Below, piece by piece: positions 16,130-24,938 of a stretch of DNA of 44,591 bases. The position numbers were made by a program, and so were the translations under genes. Origin of the DNA: Clostridiales bacterium (GTDB lineage: Bacteria; Bacillota; Clostridia; Saccharofermentanales; Saccharofermentanaceae); assembly GCA_017620475.1 (NCBI GenBank), contig JAFZQI010000002.1:1-44591 (forward strand). The letters run 5' to 3'. Position 1 is the stretch's first letter. Every line of letters begins with the position of its first letter. Under the pieces are notes generated by a model. The model saw nothing but the letters and a program-made list of their open reading frames with translations. It searched no databases and was not told the DNA's origin.

Positions 16130-18736
16130 TCACTTTTTGACCTGCGGATCCAGCTTTTTTCTGTTCTCATACATAACGTATTCCACATGGATCTTGAGGA
16201 GAACGATAAGAATGATTGCGGCCGGAATGCCCCACATGGCCGTCTTCCCGAGCAAAGCCGGGATATCGGAATATGTGGAGTATTTTACATACTCGCCCGA
16301 GTATGTGCTTTGGGCATTTCTGGCAAAGAAGATGAGCACGGCCACAAGCGCAAGGATCAGTGGAGTATATATACAGATCGTCCTGACGGCAAATCGGAAG
16401 TTCAGACGCATGAGCTCCTCACAGCACGCATAGCACATGCTCGGATCGTTTCTCTGTCCTGCTCTGTATGCTTCCAGATACATCTCTGCGGCCGTGTTGA
16501 CCAGTTCCTGCCGGGACGGCTTTGACGTGGTCTTCCAGGGATCTTCCTCTTCCCATATATGCCGGCGGCTTCCGTATAAGCTGTTGTCCTTCATTTTCTG
16601 CAAGTCATCCTGCATCCGAAGCGGCTTGTTCCAGCTGTTCGCCATGTCCTGCTTCAATATCCTGATCTCCCCGCGGCGCTCTTTTCTCTTCTTGCGGGAA
16701 AGAGAATAATACAGATTCCCCAGGATCTGATCCACATTACAGGCCTGTAGTTCTGCACGTGCGTATCGGAGGAAACGGATCGAGCCATGTATATCTTCCG
16801 GATTCAATATTGCCGAGAGAAGTCCCTGAACATAGTACTTCTCCCGCTTTTCAGGAAGCTCGTCCAAAAAGGAAAGGAGGTTATGATCTTCGCCAGAAGA
16901 AAGATCCGCATTCTCACCTTCAGACAGTGCTTTGGCTAAAGGCAGAAAGATCATGGCGTCCTCTACCTTTTCTTCCGCCAGTTCCGAAAGGATCTTCATC
17001 CCCTCAAGATACTTCTCGTCAGATCTCACGATATTCTTCCTCTGTTCCTCGTCCGTCTTCTTTGCCGAATCCACGTACATACCGATCTCAAAGTAGAAAT
17101 TCTCCAGAGAGATCAGGACCTGACAGAAGGCAAACCGGGCCTGCAGGCTCTTGGAAGAAAACGAATCCGCGGCGTAGTGATAGAGGCCGCAGGCCGTATG
17201 AATATCCATACGAAGCCCGTCTCCCCAGAAACACCTCTCCGCGATCTCCCCGGCGGCTTCCGGCACTCCGCCGGAAGAAGCGATACACATATAGTGGATC
17301 TGCTTACGACGGATCTGCGCCGGATCGTCCCCGTCTTCCTCCTTAAGGGCAATTGCAGCTTTATATGCAGCGAGAGGGTGACCGGCATCCGCACTTTCAA
17401 AGTAGAGTCTTTTTATCTGTGTCTGGACGTCTTCGTTATCCTTGTTTTCGTCTGTATTCAAAAGCTCTGCCAGTTCAAATTTGGCATCGCTGTTTCCCTG
17501 ATCCGCAGCCAAGCGGAAATAGTGCTTCGCCTTATCCTTGTCCGACGGGATCTCTCCTTCCCTGAGAAAAAAACTGCCCAGAGATAGCGCTGATCGTGCA
17601 AAACCCGCTTTGGCAGCAACCATCAGCAGGTTGATCGCCCTCTCATCGTAGGGATCGTCTTCCATAAGAAGTATCCCCAGAAGGTGGTATGCCCGGGTAT
17701 TACCGATCCTTACCGCCTGTTCCAGAAGAGACATTGATTTAGATCTATCTTTTTCACATCCGATCCCGGACAAATAGCAGACCGCAAGACAGACCATGGC
17801 CACGTGATGGCCGAGCTGTGTACCTTTCTCATAGTATCGGAAGGCTTCTTCTTTCGACATCTTCACGCCGGTTCCGTTCTCATAACAAAGGCCGGTCTCT
17901 ACGCAGGCCAGCGGGAAACCCTTATCTGCCGCCTGCTTGAAGTAGGAAAAGGCTGTAGCTACGTCTTTATTTGCCTGAGGTGAACCTTCTCTATAGTGGA
18001 AAGCGATGCGGTACATCGCATCCGGGATGCCCTCATCAGCTGCGTTCTTAATCAGCTCAAAGCCCTTCTGCTCGTCTTTTTCGCACCCGAGGCCCATCTC
18101 CAGCATCATGCCGAAATTAAAGGTTCCTAGCGCAAGCCCGTTATCATGGGACTCCTTCATGAGCTCAGCGGCCTTCTGATAATCCTTCTTGCAGCCGATC
18201 CCGTCAGCTATCGCTTCACCGAGAACGTAACTTCCGATCTTCTTATCCTTCTCATGAGCGGCAGTGAATAATTCCAGCGCTTTGGCGTGATCTCTCTCCA
18301 CGCCTTCTCCCCGGACATATTTCTGACCCAGTCCGATCATGGCGATCGGATGATCTTTCGCCGCGGCCCTCTCAAGCCACATTGCGGCCTCCTTGGGATC
18401 GCGCTCCACATATGTCCCCGTATCGAAGAACTTTCCCAAAGCAAGCCAGGCGTTTACATCGCCGGCTGCAGCCGCTTTACGGTACCACTCGTAAGCCTTC
18501 TCCAGGTCCTTCTCGACTCCCATACCGTTCTCATAGCAGCGTCCGAGGCTAAAGCAGGCAAACGGGTGTCCCGCTTCCGCAGACTCCCGGAACATCTGGA
18601 ATGACTTTTCATCCACGGTCTTCTTCCTGCGCTCGCGGTCGAAAGCCGTTGCCGCCTGCGCATTCGGATCGTGGAACATATACGCATTCACCACGTCTTT
18701 AAATTTGTCATAAAAACTGCGTTCTTTTTCTTCCAT
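16130..18736 (-). CDS. Large Sel1-repeat (SLR) membrane-anchored protein
   Basis: An 868-residue protein. From about residue 48 to 500 it consists of roughly a dozen Sel1-like repeats of about 36 residues, each with the pattern A..LG..Y..G.GV.KD..KA..W...AA..G. A less regular helical region follows. Near the C-terminus two hydrophobic helices (about 770-795 and 815-840) and a basic tail would anchor it in the membrane with the repeats on the cytoplasmic side. No signal peptide is visible. Such proteins act as scaffolds for protein-protein contacts; the partner is unknown. It sits downstream of gatB but has its own extended -10. Confidence 0.88.
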   Translation of the reverse strand: MEEKERSFYDKFKDVVNAYMFHDPNAQAATAFDRERRKKTVDEKSFQMFRESAEAGHPFACFSLGRCYENGMGVEKDLEKAYEWYRKAAAAGDVNAWLALGKFFDTGTYVERDPKEAAMWLERAAAKDHPIAMIGLGQKYVRGEGVERDHAKALELFTAAHEKDKKIGSYVLGEAIADGIGCKKDYQKAAELMKESHDNGLALGTFNFGMMLEMGLGCEKDEQKGFELIKNAADEGIPDAMYRIAFHYREGSPQANKDVATAFSYFKQAADKGFPLACVETGLCYENGTGVKMSKEEAFRYYEKGTQLGHHVAMVCLAVCYLSGIGCEKDRSKSMSLLEQAVRIGNTRAYHLLGILLMEDDPYDERAINLLMVAAKAGFARSALSLGSFFLREGEIPSDKDKAKHYFRLAADQGNSDAKFELAELLNTDENKDNEDVQTQIKRLYFESADAGHPLAAYKAAIALKEEDGDDPAQIRRKQIHYMCIASSGGVPEAAGEIAERCFWGDGLRMDIHTACGLYHYAADSFSSKSLQARFAFCQVLISLENFYFEIGMYVDSAKKTDEEQRKNIVRSDEKYLEGMKILSELAEEKVEDAMIFLPLAKALSEGENADLSSGEDHNLLSFLDELPEKREKYYVQGLLSAILNPEDIHGSIRFLRYARAELQACNVDQILGNLYYSLSRKKRKERRGEIRILKQDMANSWNKPLRMQDDLQKMKDNSLYGSRRHIWEEEDPWKTTSKPSRQELVNTAAEMYLEAYRAGQRNDPSMCYACCEELMRLNFRFAVRTICIYTPLILALVAVLIFFARNAQSTYSGEYVKYSTYSDIPALLGKTAMWGIPAAIILIVLLKIHVEYVMYENRKKLDPQVKK

Positions 18737-18803
18737 CTCGTTACTTCCCGATACATTCGGTTACGTCCGCTGCTTCCCGGTACGTCCGAGTGCGTTCACA
18801 TTC

Positions 18804-18812
18804 ATTATAGCA
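18804..18812 (-). promoter_or_regulatory. Extended -10 promoter of the Sel1-repeat gene
   Basis: TGCTATAAT on the minus strand overlaps the stop codon of gatB, 68 nt before the Sel1-repeat start codon. It suggests the Sel1 gene can be expressed apart from gatCAB. Confidence 0.5.
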
Positions 18813-20286
18813 AATCCGGTCCTGCAAGTCCTTCTTCCAGCGCCTTCCGAAGCGCCGCCGGGTCCGCCTTTCCACCGGTCGCCCGCATGGCCTGCCCCAG
18901 AAGAAATTGGAAATTCTTCGTCTTCCCGGACTTATACTCGCCGACAGCCTTAGGATTCTTCTCAAGCACCTCCGTGATCACATCCGCCAGTTTCTCCGGA
19001 TCCGAAATCAGCCAGAGATCATGTGCCTCCGCGTATTCTTCAGGCATGGCGTTTTCCGTGAAAGCTGCCCGCAGGAGTTCTTTGCCCGAGGCACGGGATA
19101 TCCGCCCCTCCTTCACCAGAAGAATGATCTCCCCCGGTGATTCCGCTCTGACTTTCATCTCCTCCGGCTGCATATTCATGTCGTTGAGGATCTTCAGAAT
19201 TTCCCCCATGATCCAGTTCGACGCTCCTTTCGGATCTTTACATATCTCTGCAGTCTTTTCGAAAAGCACTGTGATTTCTTTGTTTTCGGTGAGTATTCCG
19301 GCATCGTACTCCGGAAGGTTCCACTCCTTTATATACCGCCTTTTCTTTTCGCCCGGAAGCTCAGGAAGAACAGATCGAACCTCATCTATCTTTTGTTCCG
19401 TGATGTGCAGTACCGGAAGATCCGGCTCAGGGTAATACTTGTATTCCGAAGCATCTTCTTTCTTTCTCATTGCGAAAGTCTCTTCCTTCTGCTCATCCCA
19501 GCGCCGGGTCTCTCTTTGGATCACGCCGCCGCCTCGGAGGACTTCCCATTGCCGATCCGCTTCAAACGCGATCGCCTTGGTTACGGCCCGGAAAGAAGAC
19601 AGATTCTTCATTTCCGTTCTTGTGCCGAGGGCTTCTTCCCCCTTCGGACGGACAGACAGATTGACATCTACACGAAGCGATCCTTCCTGCATTTTTCCAT
19701 CGGAAACATCGATGCTCTTGAGAAGCCTTCTTAGGTCTTCCAGGAAAGCCGTAACTTCTTCGGGTTCACGGAAATCCGGTTCCGTTACGATTTCCAGAAG
19801 CGGGACCCCGCAACGTGAAAAATCGATGCGAGTAATGTTTTCTGTCTCCTCGTGGATCAGTTTTCCCGCGTCATCTTCCATATGAAGCTCATGGATACGT
19901 ATCCTCTTTCTTCTTTTCTCATCTGCCGAAGATCCCCCGGTTTCAGGACTTCCGGCTATATCGATATCCATATAGCCGTTTCGGCCGATCGGTGCGTAGA
20001 GCTGAGAGATCTGATACCCTTTAGGCAGATCCGGATAGAAGTAATTCTTACGATCGAACCGGCTCTCACGCGTCACATCACACCGAAGCGCCAGCGCCGT
20101 CAGTATCGCATAATCGAGGACCTTCCGGTTAAGTCGCGGAAGTGCTCCGGGAAGTCCCGCGCAGACCTCACAGATATGGGCATTCGCAGCACCTCCGAAT
20201 TTCGTCGGGCAGCTGCAGAAGATCTTCGATTCCGTTTTCAATTCCACATGGACTTCCAACCCCACGACCGTTTCAAACTCACGCAT
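18805..20286 (-). CDS. gatB: Asp-tRNA(Asn)/Glu-tRNA(Gln) amidotransferase subunit B
   Basis: Kinase/tRNA-binding subunit of GatCAB, which phosphorylates and amidates mischarged Glu-tRNA(Gln) or Asp-tRNA(Asn). The 493-residue protein has the N-terminal VGLEVHVEL signature, the CxC...CxxC zinc pattern, DLPKGYQISQ, and the C-terminal YqeY-like helical domain. It is slightly longer than usual, with inserts at about 100-115 and 240-260. The start at MREFET was chosen because GGGAGGTG lies 6 nt upstream and the ATG overlaps the gatA stop by 8 nt (ATGCGTGA). It is last in gatC-gatA-gatB. Confidence 0.97.
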   Translation of the reverse strand: MREFETVVGLEVHVELKTESKIFCSCPTKFGGAANAHICEVCAGLPGALPRLNRKVLDYAILTALALRCDVTRESRFDRKNYFYPDLPKGYQISQLYAPIGRNGYMDIDIAGSPETGGSSADEKRRKRIRIHELHMEDDAGKLIHEETENITRIDFSRCGVPLLEIVTEPDFREPEEVTAFLEDLRRLLKSIDVSDGKMQEGSLRVDVNLSVRPKGEEALGTRTEMKNLSSFRAVTKAIAFEADRQWEVLRGGGVIQRETRRWDEQKEETFAMRKKEDASEYKYYPEPDLPVLHITEQKIDEVRSVLPELPGEKKRRYIKEWNLPEYDAGILTENKEITVLFEKTAEICKDPKGASNWIMGEILKILNDMNMQPEEMKVRAESPGEIILLVKEGRISRASGKELLRAAFTENAMPEEYAEAHDLWLISDPEKLADVITEVLEKNPKAVGEYKSGKTKNFQFLLGQAMRATGGKADPAALRKALEEGLAGPDLL

Positions 20287-21862
20287 CCTCTGCACCTCCC
20301 TTCACGTGTTTTTCGAAGAACCGTGCCGCTCCGAGGATCTCCTGCTCACCGAACCTCGGCCCCATCAGCTGGATACCGATCGGAAGTACGGGAGAATTGC
20401 CTGAAACCTCGTCGTTTCCGCCGGCGGCACAAGGACGCAATGCCGGGCAGCTTTTCACGGGTATACTGATGGCCGGAATCCCCGAAAGACTTGCCGGGAC
20501 CGTACAAAGATCCGATGTATACGCAGTAAGCGGATCATCAGAGATTTCACCTTTTTCCGGTGCCGTGACCGGAGAGGTCGGACTAAGAAGAAGATCGTAT
20601 CTTTCAAAAGCATCGTCAAAGGCTTTGCGGATAAGATTCCTCGCCTTTTCCGCTTTTCGGTAGATATCTTCAAAGTGTTCCGAGGAAAGAACGTAGTTTC
20701 CGAGCAGGATCCTTCGCTTCACCTCAAGACCGAAGCCTTCGCTTCTCGTTTTCGTATAAAGCTCCCGAAGATCTTCGATCCCCTCAGCCCGGAATCCATA
20801 GCGGATACCGTCATAGCGGGAAAGATTGGAAGAGGCTTCCGCGGACGAAAGGATGTAATAGACCGGCACCGCATATGAAAGCACCGGCATATCCACTTCC
20901 TCGACCACTGCTCCGTTTTCTCGGAGGAAATCACGGAAAACCGACAGACCGTTGGCCACTTCTTCCGAGATCGTTATCTTTCCTTCTCCGGCAAGAAGCT
21001 GTTTCGGGATACCGATGCGCTTGCCTTCCATCCGGTAGTTCTCCATCACCTCAAGATCGATCTTCGGTGATAAAACCGAAGTCTGATCTTTCTCATCTGC
21101 TCCGGTAACGATGTTATAAAGCACGGCCGCATCGATACTTGAGCGCGTAATGGGGCCGGCCTGGTCCATCGAGGAAGCAAAGGCCACCAGACCATGCCGG
21201 GACACGGATCCGTAGGTCGGACGAAGCCCGTAGAGCCCGCAGAACGCCGCCGGCTGGCGGACGGATCCGCCGGTATCGGTACCCAGTGCGGCCAAAGCTT
21301 CATTAGCCGCGACAGCAGCTGCTGATCCTCCGGACGATCCTCCCGGGACCCGCTTCGGATCCATCGGGTGAGATGTCGCGCCGAAGTACGAATGCTCCGT
21401 AGATACGCCCATCCCGAACTCATCCATGTTCGTTTTACCAATGATGACCGCTCCGGCTTCCTCCAGTTTTTCCACACAGGTAGCAGCAAAAGGGGGAATA
21501 TAGTTTTCCAGCATCTTCGATCCGCATGTCGCAGGTTTTCCGGCATAAAGCAGGTTATCCTTTATCGCGACCGGCACGCCAAGAAGCGGGGGAAGTGCCG
21601 TATTATCCGCCTCCGAAGTCCCGTTTTTCTCACGGAACAACCGGATCCTCTCATCGCAGGCACGCGCTTTTTCGACCGCTTCATCCTTCCAAAACGCGAG
21701 ATAGGCGTGGAGGTTATATTCATTTTCGTCTATGTTTTGAAAAACTTTACGCACGATCTCTTCCGAGGTCACTTTTTGCTCCCGGATATTTCGCGCAAGT
21801 TCTACCAAATTCATGGAAAGAAACGGGGATAAACTACTGGAACAATGCGGTTTTGAGGTCAT
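20279..21862 (-). CDS. gatA: Asp-tRNA(Asn)/Glu-tRNA(Gln) amidotransferase subunit A
   Basis: Glutaminase subunit of GatCAB, an amidase-signature enzyme that releases ammonia from glutamine and channels it to GatB. The Ser-cisSer-Lys triad is visible as Lys101 (AIKDN), Ser176 in GGSSGGS and nucleophile Ser200 (DTGGSVRQP). The 527-residue form uses an ATG with GAGGTG 5 nt upstream; a second ATG at 21814 would give the more usual N-terminus but has no ribosome site. It starts 9 nt after the gatC stop. Confidence 0.96.
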   Translation of the reverse strand: MTSKPHCSSSLSPFLSMNLVELARNIREQKVTSEEIVRKVFQNIDENEYNLHAYLAFWKDEAVEKARACDERIRLFREKNGTSEADNTALPPLLGVPVAIKDNLLYAGKPATCGSKMLENYIPPFAATCVEKLEEAGAVIIGKTNMDEFGMGVSTEHSYFGATSHPMDPKRVPGGSSGGSAAAVAANEALAALGTDTGGSVRQPAAFCGLYGLRPTYGSVSRHGLVAFASSMDQAGPITRSSIDAAVLYNIVTGADEKDQTSVLSPKIDLEVMENYRMEGKRIGIPKQLLAGEGKITISEEVANGLSVFRDFLRENGAVVEEVDMPVLSYAVPVYYILSSAEASSNLSRYDGIRYGFRAEGIEDLRELYTKTRSEGFGLEVKRRILLGNYVLSSEHFEDIYRKAEKARNLIRKAFDDAFERYDLLLSPTSPVTAPEKGEISDDPLTAYTSDLCTVPASLSGIPAISIPVKSCPALRPCAAGGNDEVSGNSPVLPIGIQLMGPRFGEQEILGAARFFEKHVKGGAEDA

Positions 21863-21871
21863 CTTTTCACC

Positions 21872-22222
21872 TCACTCCACCGTTCGGGGCACAGTAAACA
21901 TGCCGTCCGCACTTTTCGGCGCCTGCGATAGTATCGCTTCCGAAAGACCGGAATCCCCGGCAATATCTTCACGCAGAACGATCTCTACGGCGCCTTCAGA
22001 ACGAACGGACTTCTCTCCGGCCTCTTCTAGCTGATCGGTTAAATCTTCTCCCGAAGCCGTTTCCTGGTCCGGTGCATCCTCGATATCCAACTCGGAAATC
22101 CGCTCCATATACGGCACGATGCGCGCAAGATCAGTATATAGGATCTCCCTCTCTCCTTCAGAGAGGGAAAGCCCGGAAAGTCGCTCGATTCGGTTCAGTT
22201 CATCTTCTGAGATCTGCGTCAT
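21872..22222 (-). CDS. gatC: Asp-tRNA(Asn)/Glu-tRNA(Gln) amidotransferase subunit C
   Basis: Small belt subunit that holds GatA and GatB together. The 116-residue product has the family N-terminus (ISEDELNRIERLSGLSLSEGE), a helical hairpin and the late FTVPRTVE end. It is some 15-20 residues longer than average because of an acidic linker at about 50-85. First gene of the gatCAB operon. Confidence 0.93.
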   Translation of the reverse strand: MTQISEDELNRIERLSGLSLSEGEREILYTDLARIVPYMERISELDIEDAPDQETASGEDLTDQLEEAGEKSVRSEGAVEIVLREDIAGDSGLSEAILSQAPKSADGMFTVPRTVE

Positions 22223-22270
22223 AGTTATTCCCTGAAATAGTCACTTTTCTTCGCCATTTACAACGATTTC

Positions 22271-22299
22271 AGTATATCACACTCCGAATCGGGAAATAA
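22271..22299 (-). promoter_or_regulatory. Promoter of gatCAB
   Basis: On the minus strand a TGATATACT extended -10 (TATACT at 22276-22271) is preceded at 17 nt by TTATTT. The leader is about 40 nt. Confidence 0.5.
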
Positions 22300-22368
22300 C
22301 GTGGAGCGCCCCTCATTTCTGTAGTAAAATAGTCCTAATCGACGAAAGGAAGAACAGGAGGAAGAAAC

Positions 22369-23553
22369 GTGGTATCAGCCTTGATCCGAAAACTCGTTCC
22401 GGGTGTGCGGAAAATGAAGGACAGTTCCCAACCGGTCTCGGCACCGGACCGACGCGCCGTTGGCAGCATCTGCGGCGCATGTGGCATCTTCTTCAACCTT
22501 CTCCTTTTCACCGGAAAACTCGTAATGGGTATCCTCACCCACTCCATTGCCATCGTCGGTGACGCCCTCAACAACCTGTCCGATGCCGGCTCATCGATCA
22601 TCACCATGATCGGGTTCCGTCTGGCAGGCAAGGCTCCGGACGCCGATCACCCCTTCGGTCACGGCCGGATTGAATATATTTCGGGACTGATCGTTTCGCT
22701 TTTGATCTGCATCATGGGCTTCGAGCTCGGCAAATCTTCTGTCGACGGCATCATCCACCCGACCCACGTAGATTGTACTGTTTCTGCGATCGTCATACTG
22801 ATTGCCTCGCTACTCGTAAAGGCTTACATGATGTTCTACAACTTCAAGTGGGCGAAGATCATCGATTCATCCGCCATGCGGGCAACCGCCGTTGACAGTA
22901 GAAACGACATGATCTCCACATCTGTTGTTCTCATCGCGGTGATCTGCACGAAATATACCGATCTTCCTATCGATGCCTATATCGGTGTCGCACTTGCGGT
23001 CTTCATCCTCTATTCCGGAATCAACGCGGCAAGAGACACGATCGAGCCGCTTCTCGGTACACCCCCTTCCAAGGAATTTCTCGACAGGATCGAAGAGATC
23101 GTCATGTCCCACGAGGCCGTCAGCGGGATCCACGATGTGGTCGTCCATGACTACGGTCCCGGACGGAAAATGGTCTCACTTCACGCCGAAGTTTCCGCAT
23201 TCCAGGATATGTTCTATATTCACGACTGCATCGACAATATCGAGATGGATCTCGCAAGAGAACTGGATTGCGAAGCCGTGATCCACATGGATCCCATCGA
23301 CACGAAAAACAAGGATCTCATGTGTCTTCAGGGAGAGGTCAGAGAGATCGTCAAGAAGATCGATGAACGTATCACGATCCACGATTTCAGGATGGTTCCG
23401 GGTGAGAGCCACACGAACCTCATCTTCGATATGGTGGTTCCGCACGATGTCTCTTCTCCGGAAAAAGCACTGGTCCAGACCGTTCGCGAAGAGGTCCTGA
23501 AGATTCATCCGAACCATTACTGCGTCATCAAGATCGACCGCTCCTACGTATGA
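22369..23553 (+). CDS. Cation diffusion facilitator transporter
   Basis: A 394-residue CDF-family exporter of divalent metals such as Zn2+, Mn2+ or Fe2+, driven by proton antiport. Six transmembrane helices lie within about 35-225. The metal-site patterns DALNNLSDAGSS (helix 2) and HPFGHGRIEY match, as does a later DSRNDMISTS (helix 5). The soluble C-terminal domain (about 235-330) is followed by an additional cytoplasmic segment. The start is GTG with AGGAGG 7 nt upstream. It overlaps the following MATE gene by 4 nt (ATGA). Metal specificity cannot be assigned. Confidence 0.93.
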   Translation: MVSALIRKLVPGVRKMKDSSQPVSAPDRRAVGSICGACGIFFNLLLFTGKLVMGILTHSIAIVGDALNNLSDAGSSIITMIGFRLAGKAPDADHPFGHGRIEYISGLIVSLLICIMGFELGKSSVDGIIHPTHVDCTVSAIVILIASLLVKAYMMFYNFKWAKIIDSSAMRATAVDSRNDMISTSVVLIAVICTKYTDLPIDAYIGVALAVFILYSGINAARDTIEPLLGTPPSKEFLDRIEEIVMSHEAVSGIHDVVVHDYGPGRKMVSLHAEVSAFQDMFYIHDCIDNIEMDLARELDCEAVIHMDPIDTKNKDLMCLQGEVREIVKKIDERITIHDFRMVPGESHTNLIFDMVVPHDVSSPEKALVQTVREEVLKIHPNHYCVIKIDRSYV

Positions 23554-24938
23554 GTAAGCAGGGCGATTTCTCAAAAGGGCGTGTCCCGCTTCTGATCCTG
23601 AAACTCGGTCTTCCTATCATGCTGGCTGAGATGGTCGTCGTGCTTTATAACATCGTCGACCGCGCCTATATAGGACACATGGGTGAGACCAGCACCTACG
23701 CCATCACCGGACTCGGCGTATGCTTCCCGCTGATTACTTTCATCAGTGCATTTGCCAATCTCTGCAGCACAGGAGGAACGACACTCGCGACGATTGCAAG
23801 AGGAGAGAAAAACGACGAGAAGGCCGAGCGTATGATGAGTACTTCCTTCACACTCCTTCTTCTTATCGGAACGTTTCTGACAGTCGTTCTTTTTGTCATC
23901 GCTCCATGGATCTTAGAGTTTCTCGGCGGTGACGAATTCTCGCTTCCCTACGCCGTCGACTATTTCCGCATCTACGTCATCGGCACGATTCCCGTGCTCA
24001 TCAGTCTCGGCATGAATCCTTTCATCAACGCGCAAGGCTTCCCGAAGATCGGTATGTCGACCGTGATCCTTGGTGCCGTGCTGAACATCGCACTCGACCC
24101 GGTCTTCATCTTCGTACTTGACATGGGCATCCGCGGCGCGGCCCTCGCGACGGTCCTTTCCCAGAGCGCAAGTGCTCTGTGGGTAGTGCTTTTCCTGCGG
24201 AGTAAGAAACCGCCCCTCCGACTCCGGCATCTTTTGATCGACCGCACCCAGCTCGGCGGCCTTCTGAAACTCGGCGCGACAGGTTTTACTTTCCGCGTGA
24301 CCAGCAGCTTCACGCAGGCGATCGTGAACATCATGCTCAAGGCGTGGGGCGGCCCGCTCAGCACGCTGTACGTCGGCGCGATGAGCCTGAACAATTCGGT
24401 CCGGGAAATCATGAGCCTCCCGAACAGCGGCATCACGGCAGCCGGCCAGAATGTAATGAGCTATAACTACGGTGCGAAAAAGAATAAACGCGTCTCGGAG
24501 TGTATCAACTTCATCTTCTTCTGCGGTCTTCTGGTCAACATTCTGATGTGGGTTATGATGCTCTTCTTCCCGCGCCCCATCATCCGTATCTTCACCGACG
24601 ATCCGGAACTGATCGATCTGACCGTCCACTGTGCGCGGATCTTCTTCGGTGCTTTCCCGTTCATGGCCCTGCAGATGAGCGGCCAGACCACTTTCGTCGC
24701 CCTGAATTATCCGAAGCATGCGCTTTTCTTCTCCATGCTCCGTAAGATCCTTTTGGTTACCCCGCTGACGCTCCTTCTTCCCGGCCTCGGGCTGGGCGTG
24801 GACGGGGTATTCTGGGCAGAATTCCTAAGCCAGCTTATCGGCGCCAGCATCTGCTTCACGACCATGTATTTCACCATCTGGCGGAGAATGATAAAATGTG
24901 AGGAGAGTGCAGGAGGCGAAAACCATGAGGATCATTGA
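23550..24938 (+). CDS. MATE family efflux transporter
   Basis: A 462-residue, 12-helix exporter of the MATE family (NorM/DinF-type antiporters of drugs or small organic molecules). It begins with the usual GRVPLLILKLGLPIMLAEMVVVLYNIVDRAYIG segment and shows the duplicated two-bundle pattern. Its start overlaps the CDF stop by 4 nt, and its end overlaps the next gene by 14 nt, so the three genes form one translationally coupled operon. Confidence 0.93.
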   Translation: MSKQGDFSKGRVPLLILKLGLPIMLAEMVVVLYNIVDRAYIGHMGETSTYAITGLGVCFPLITFISAFANLCSTGGTTLATIARGEKNDEKAERMMSTSFTLLLLIGTFLTVVLFVIAPWILEFLGGDEFSLPYAVDYFRIYVIGTIPVLISLGMNPFINAQGFPKIGMSTVILGAVLNIALDPVFIFVLDMGIRGAALATVLSQSASALWVVLFLRSKKPPLRLRHLLIDRTQLGGLLKLGATGFTFRVTSSFTQAIVNIMLKAWGGPLSTLYVGAMSLNNSVREIMSLPNSGITAAGQNVMSYNYGAKKNKRVSECINFIFFCGLLVNILMWVMMLFFPRPIIRIFTDDPELIDLTVHCARIFFGAFPFMALQMSGQTTFVALNYPKHALFFSMLRKILLVTPLTLLLPGLGLGVDGVFWAEFLSQLIGASICFTTMYFTIWRRMIKCEESAGGENHEDH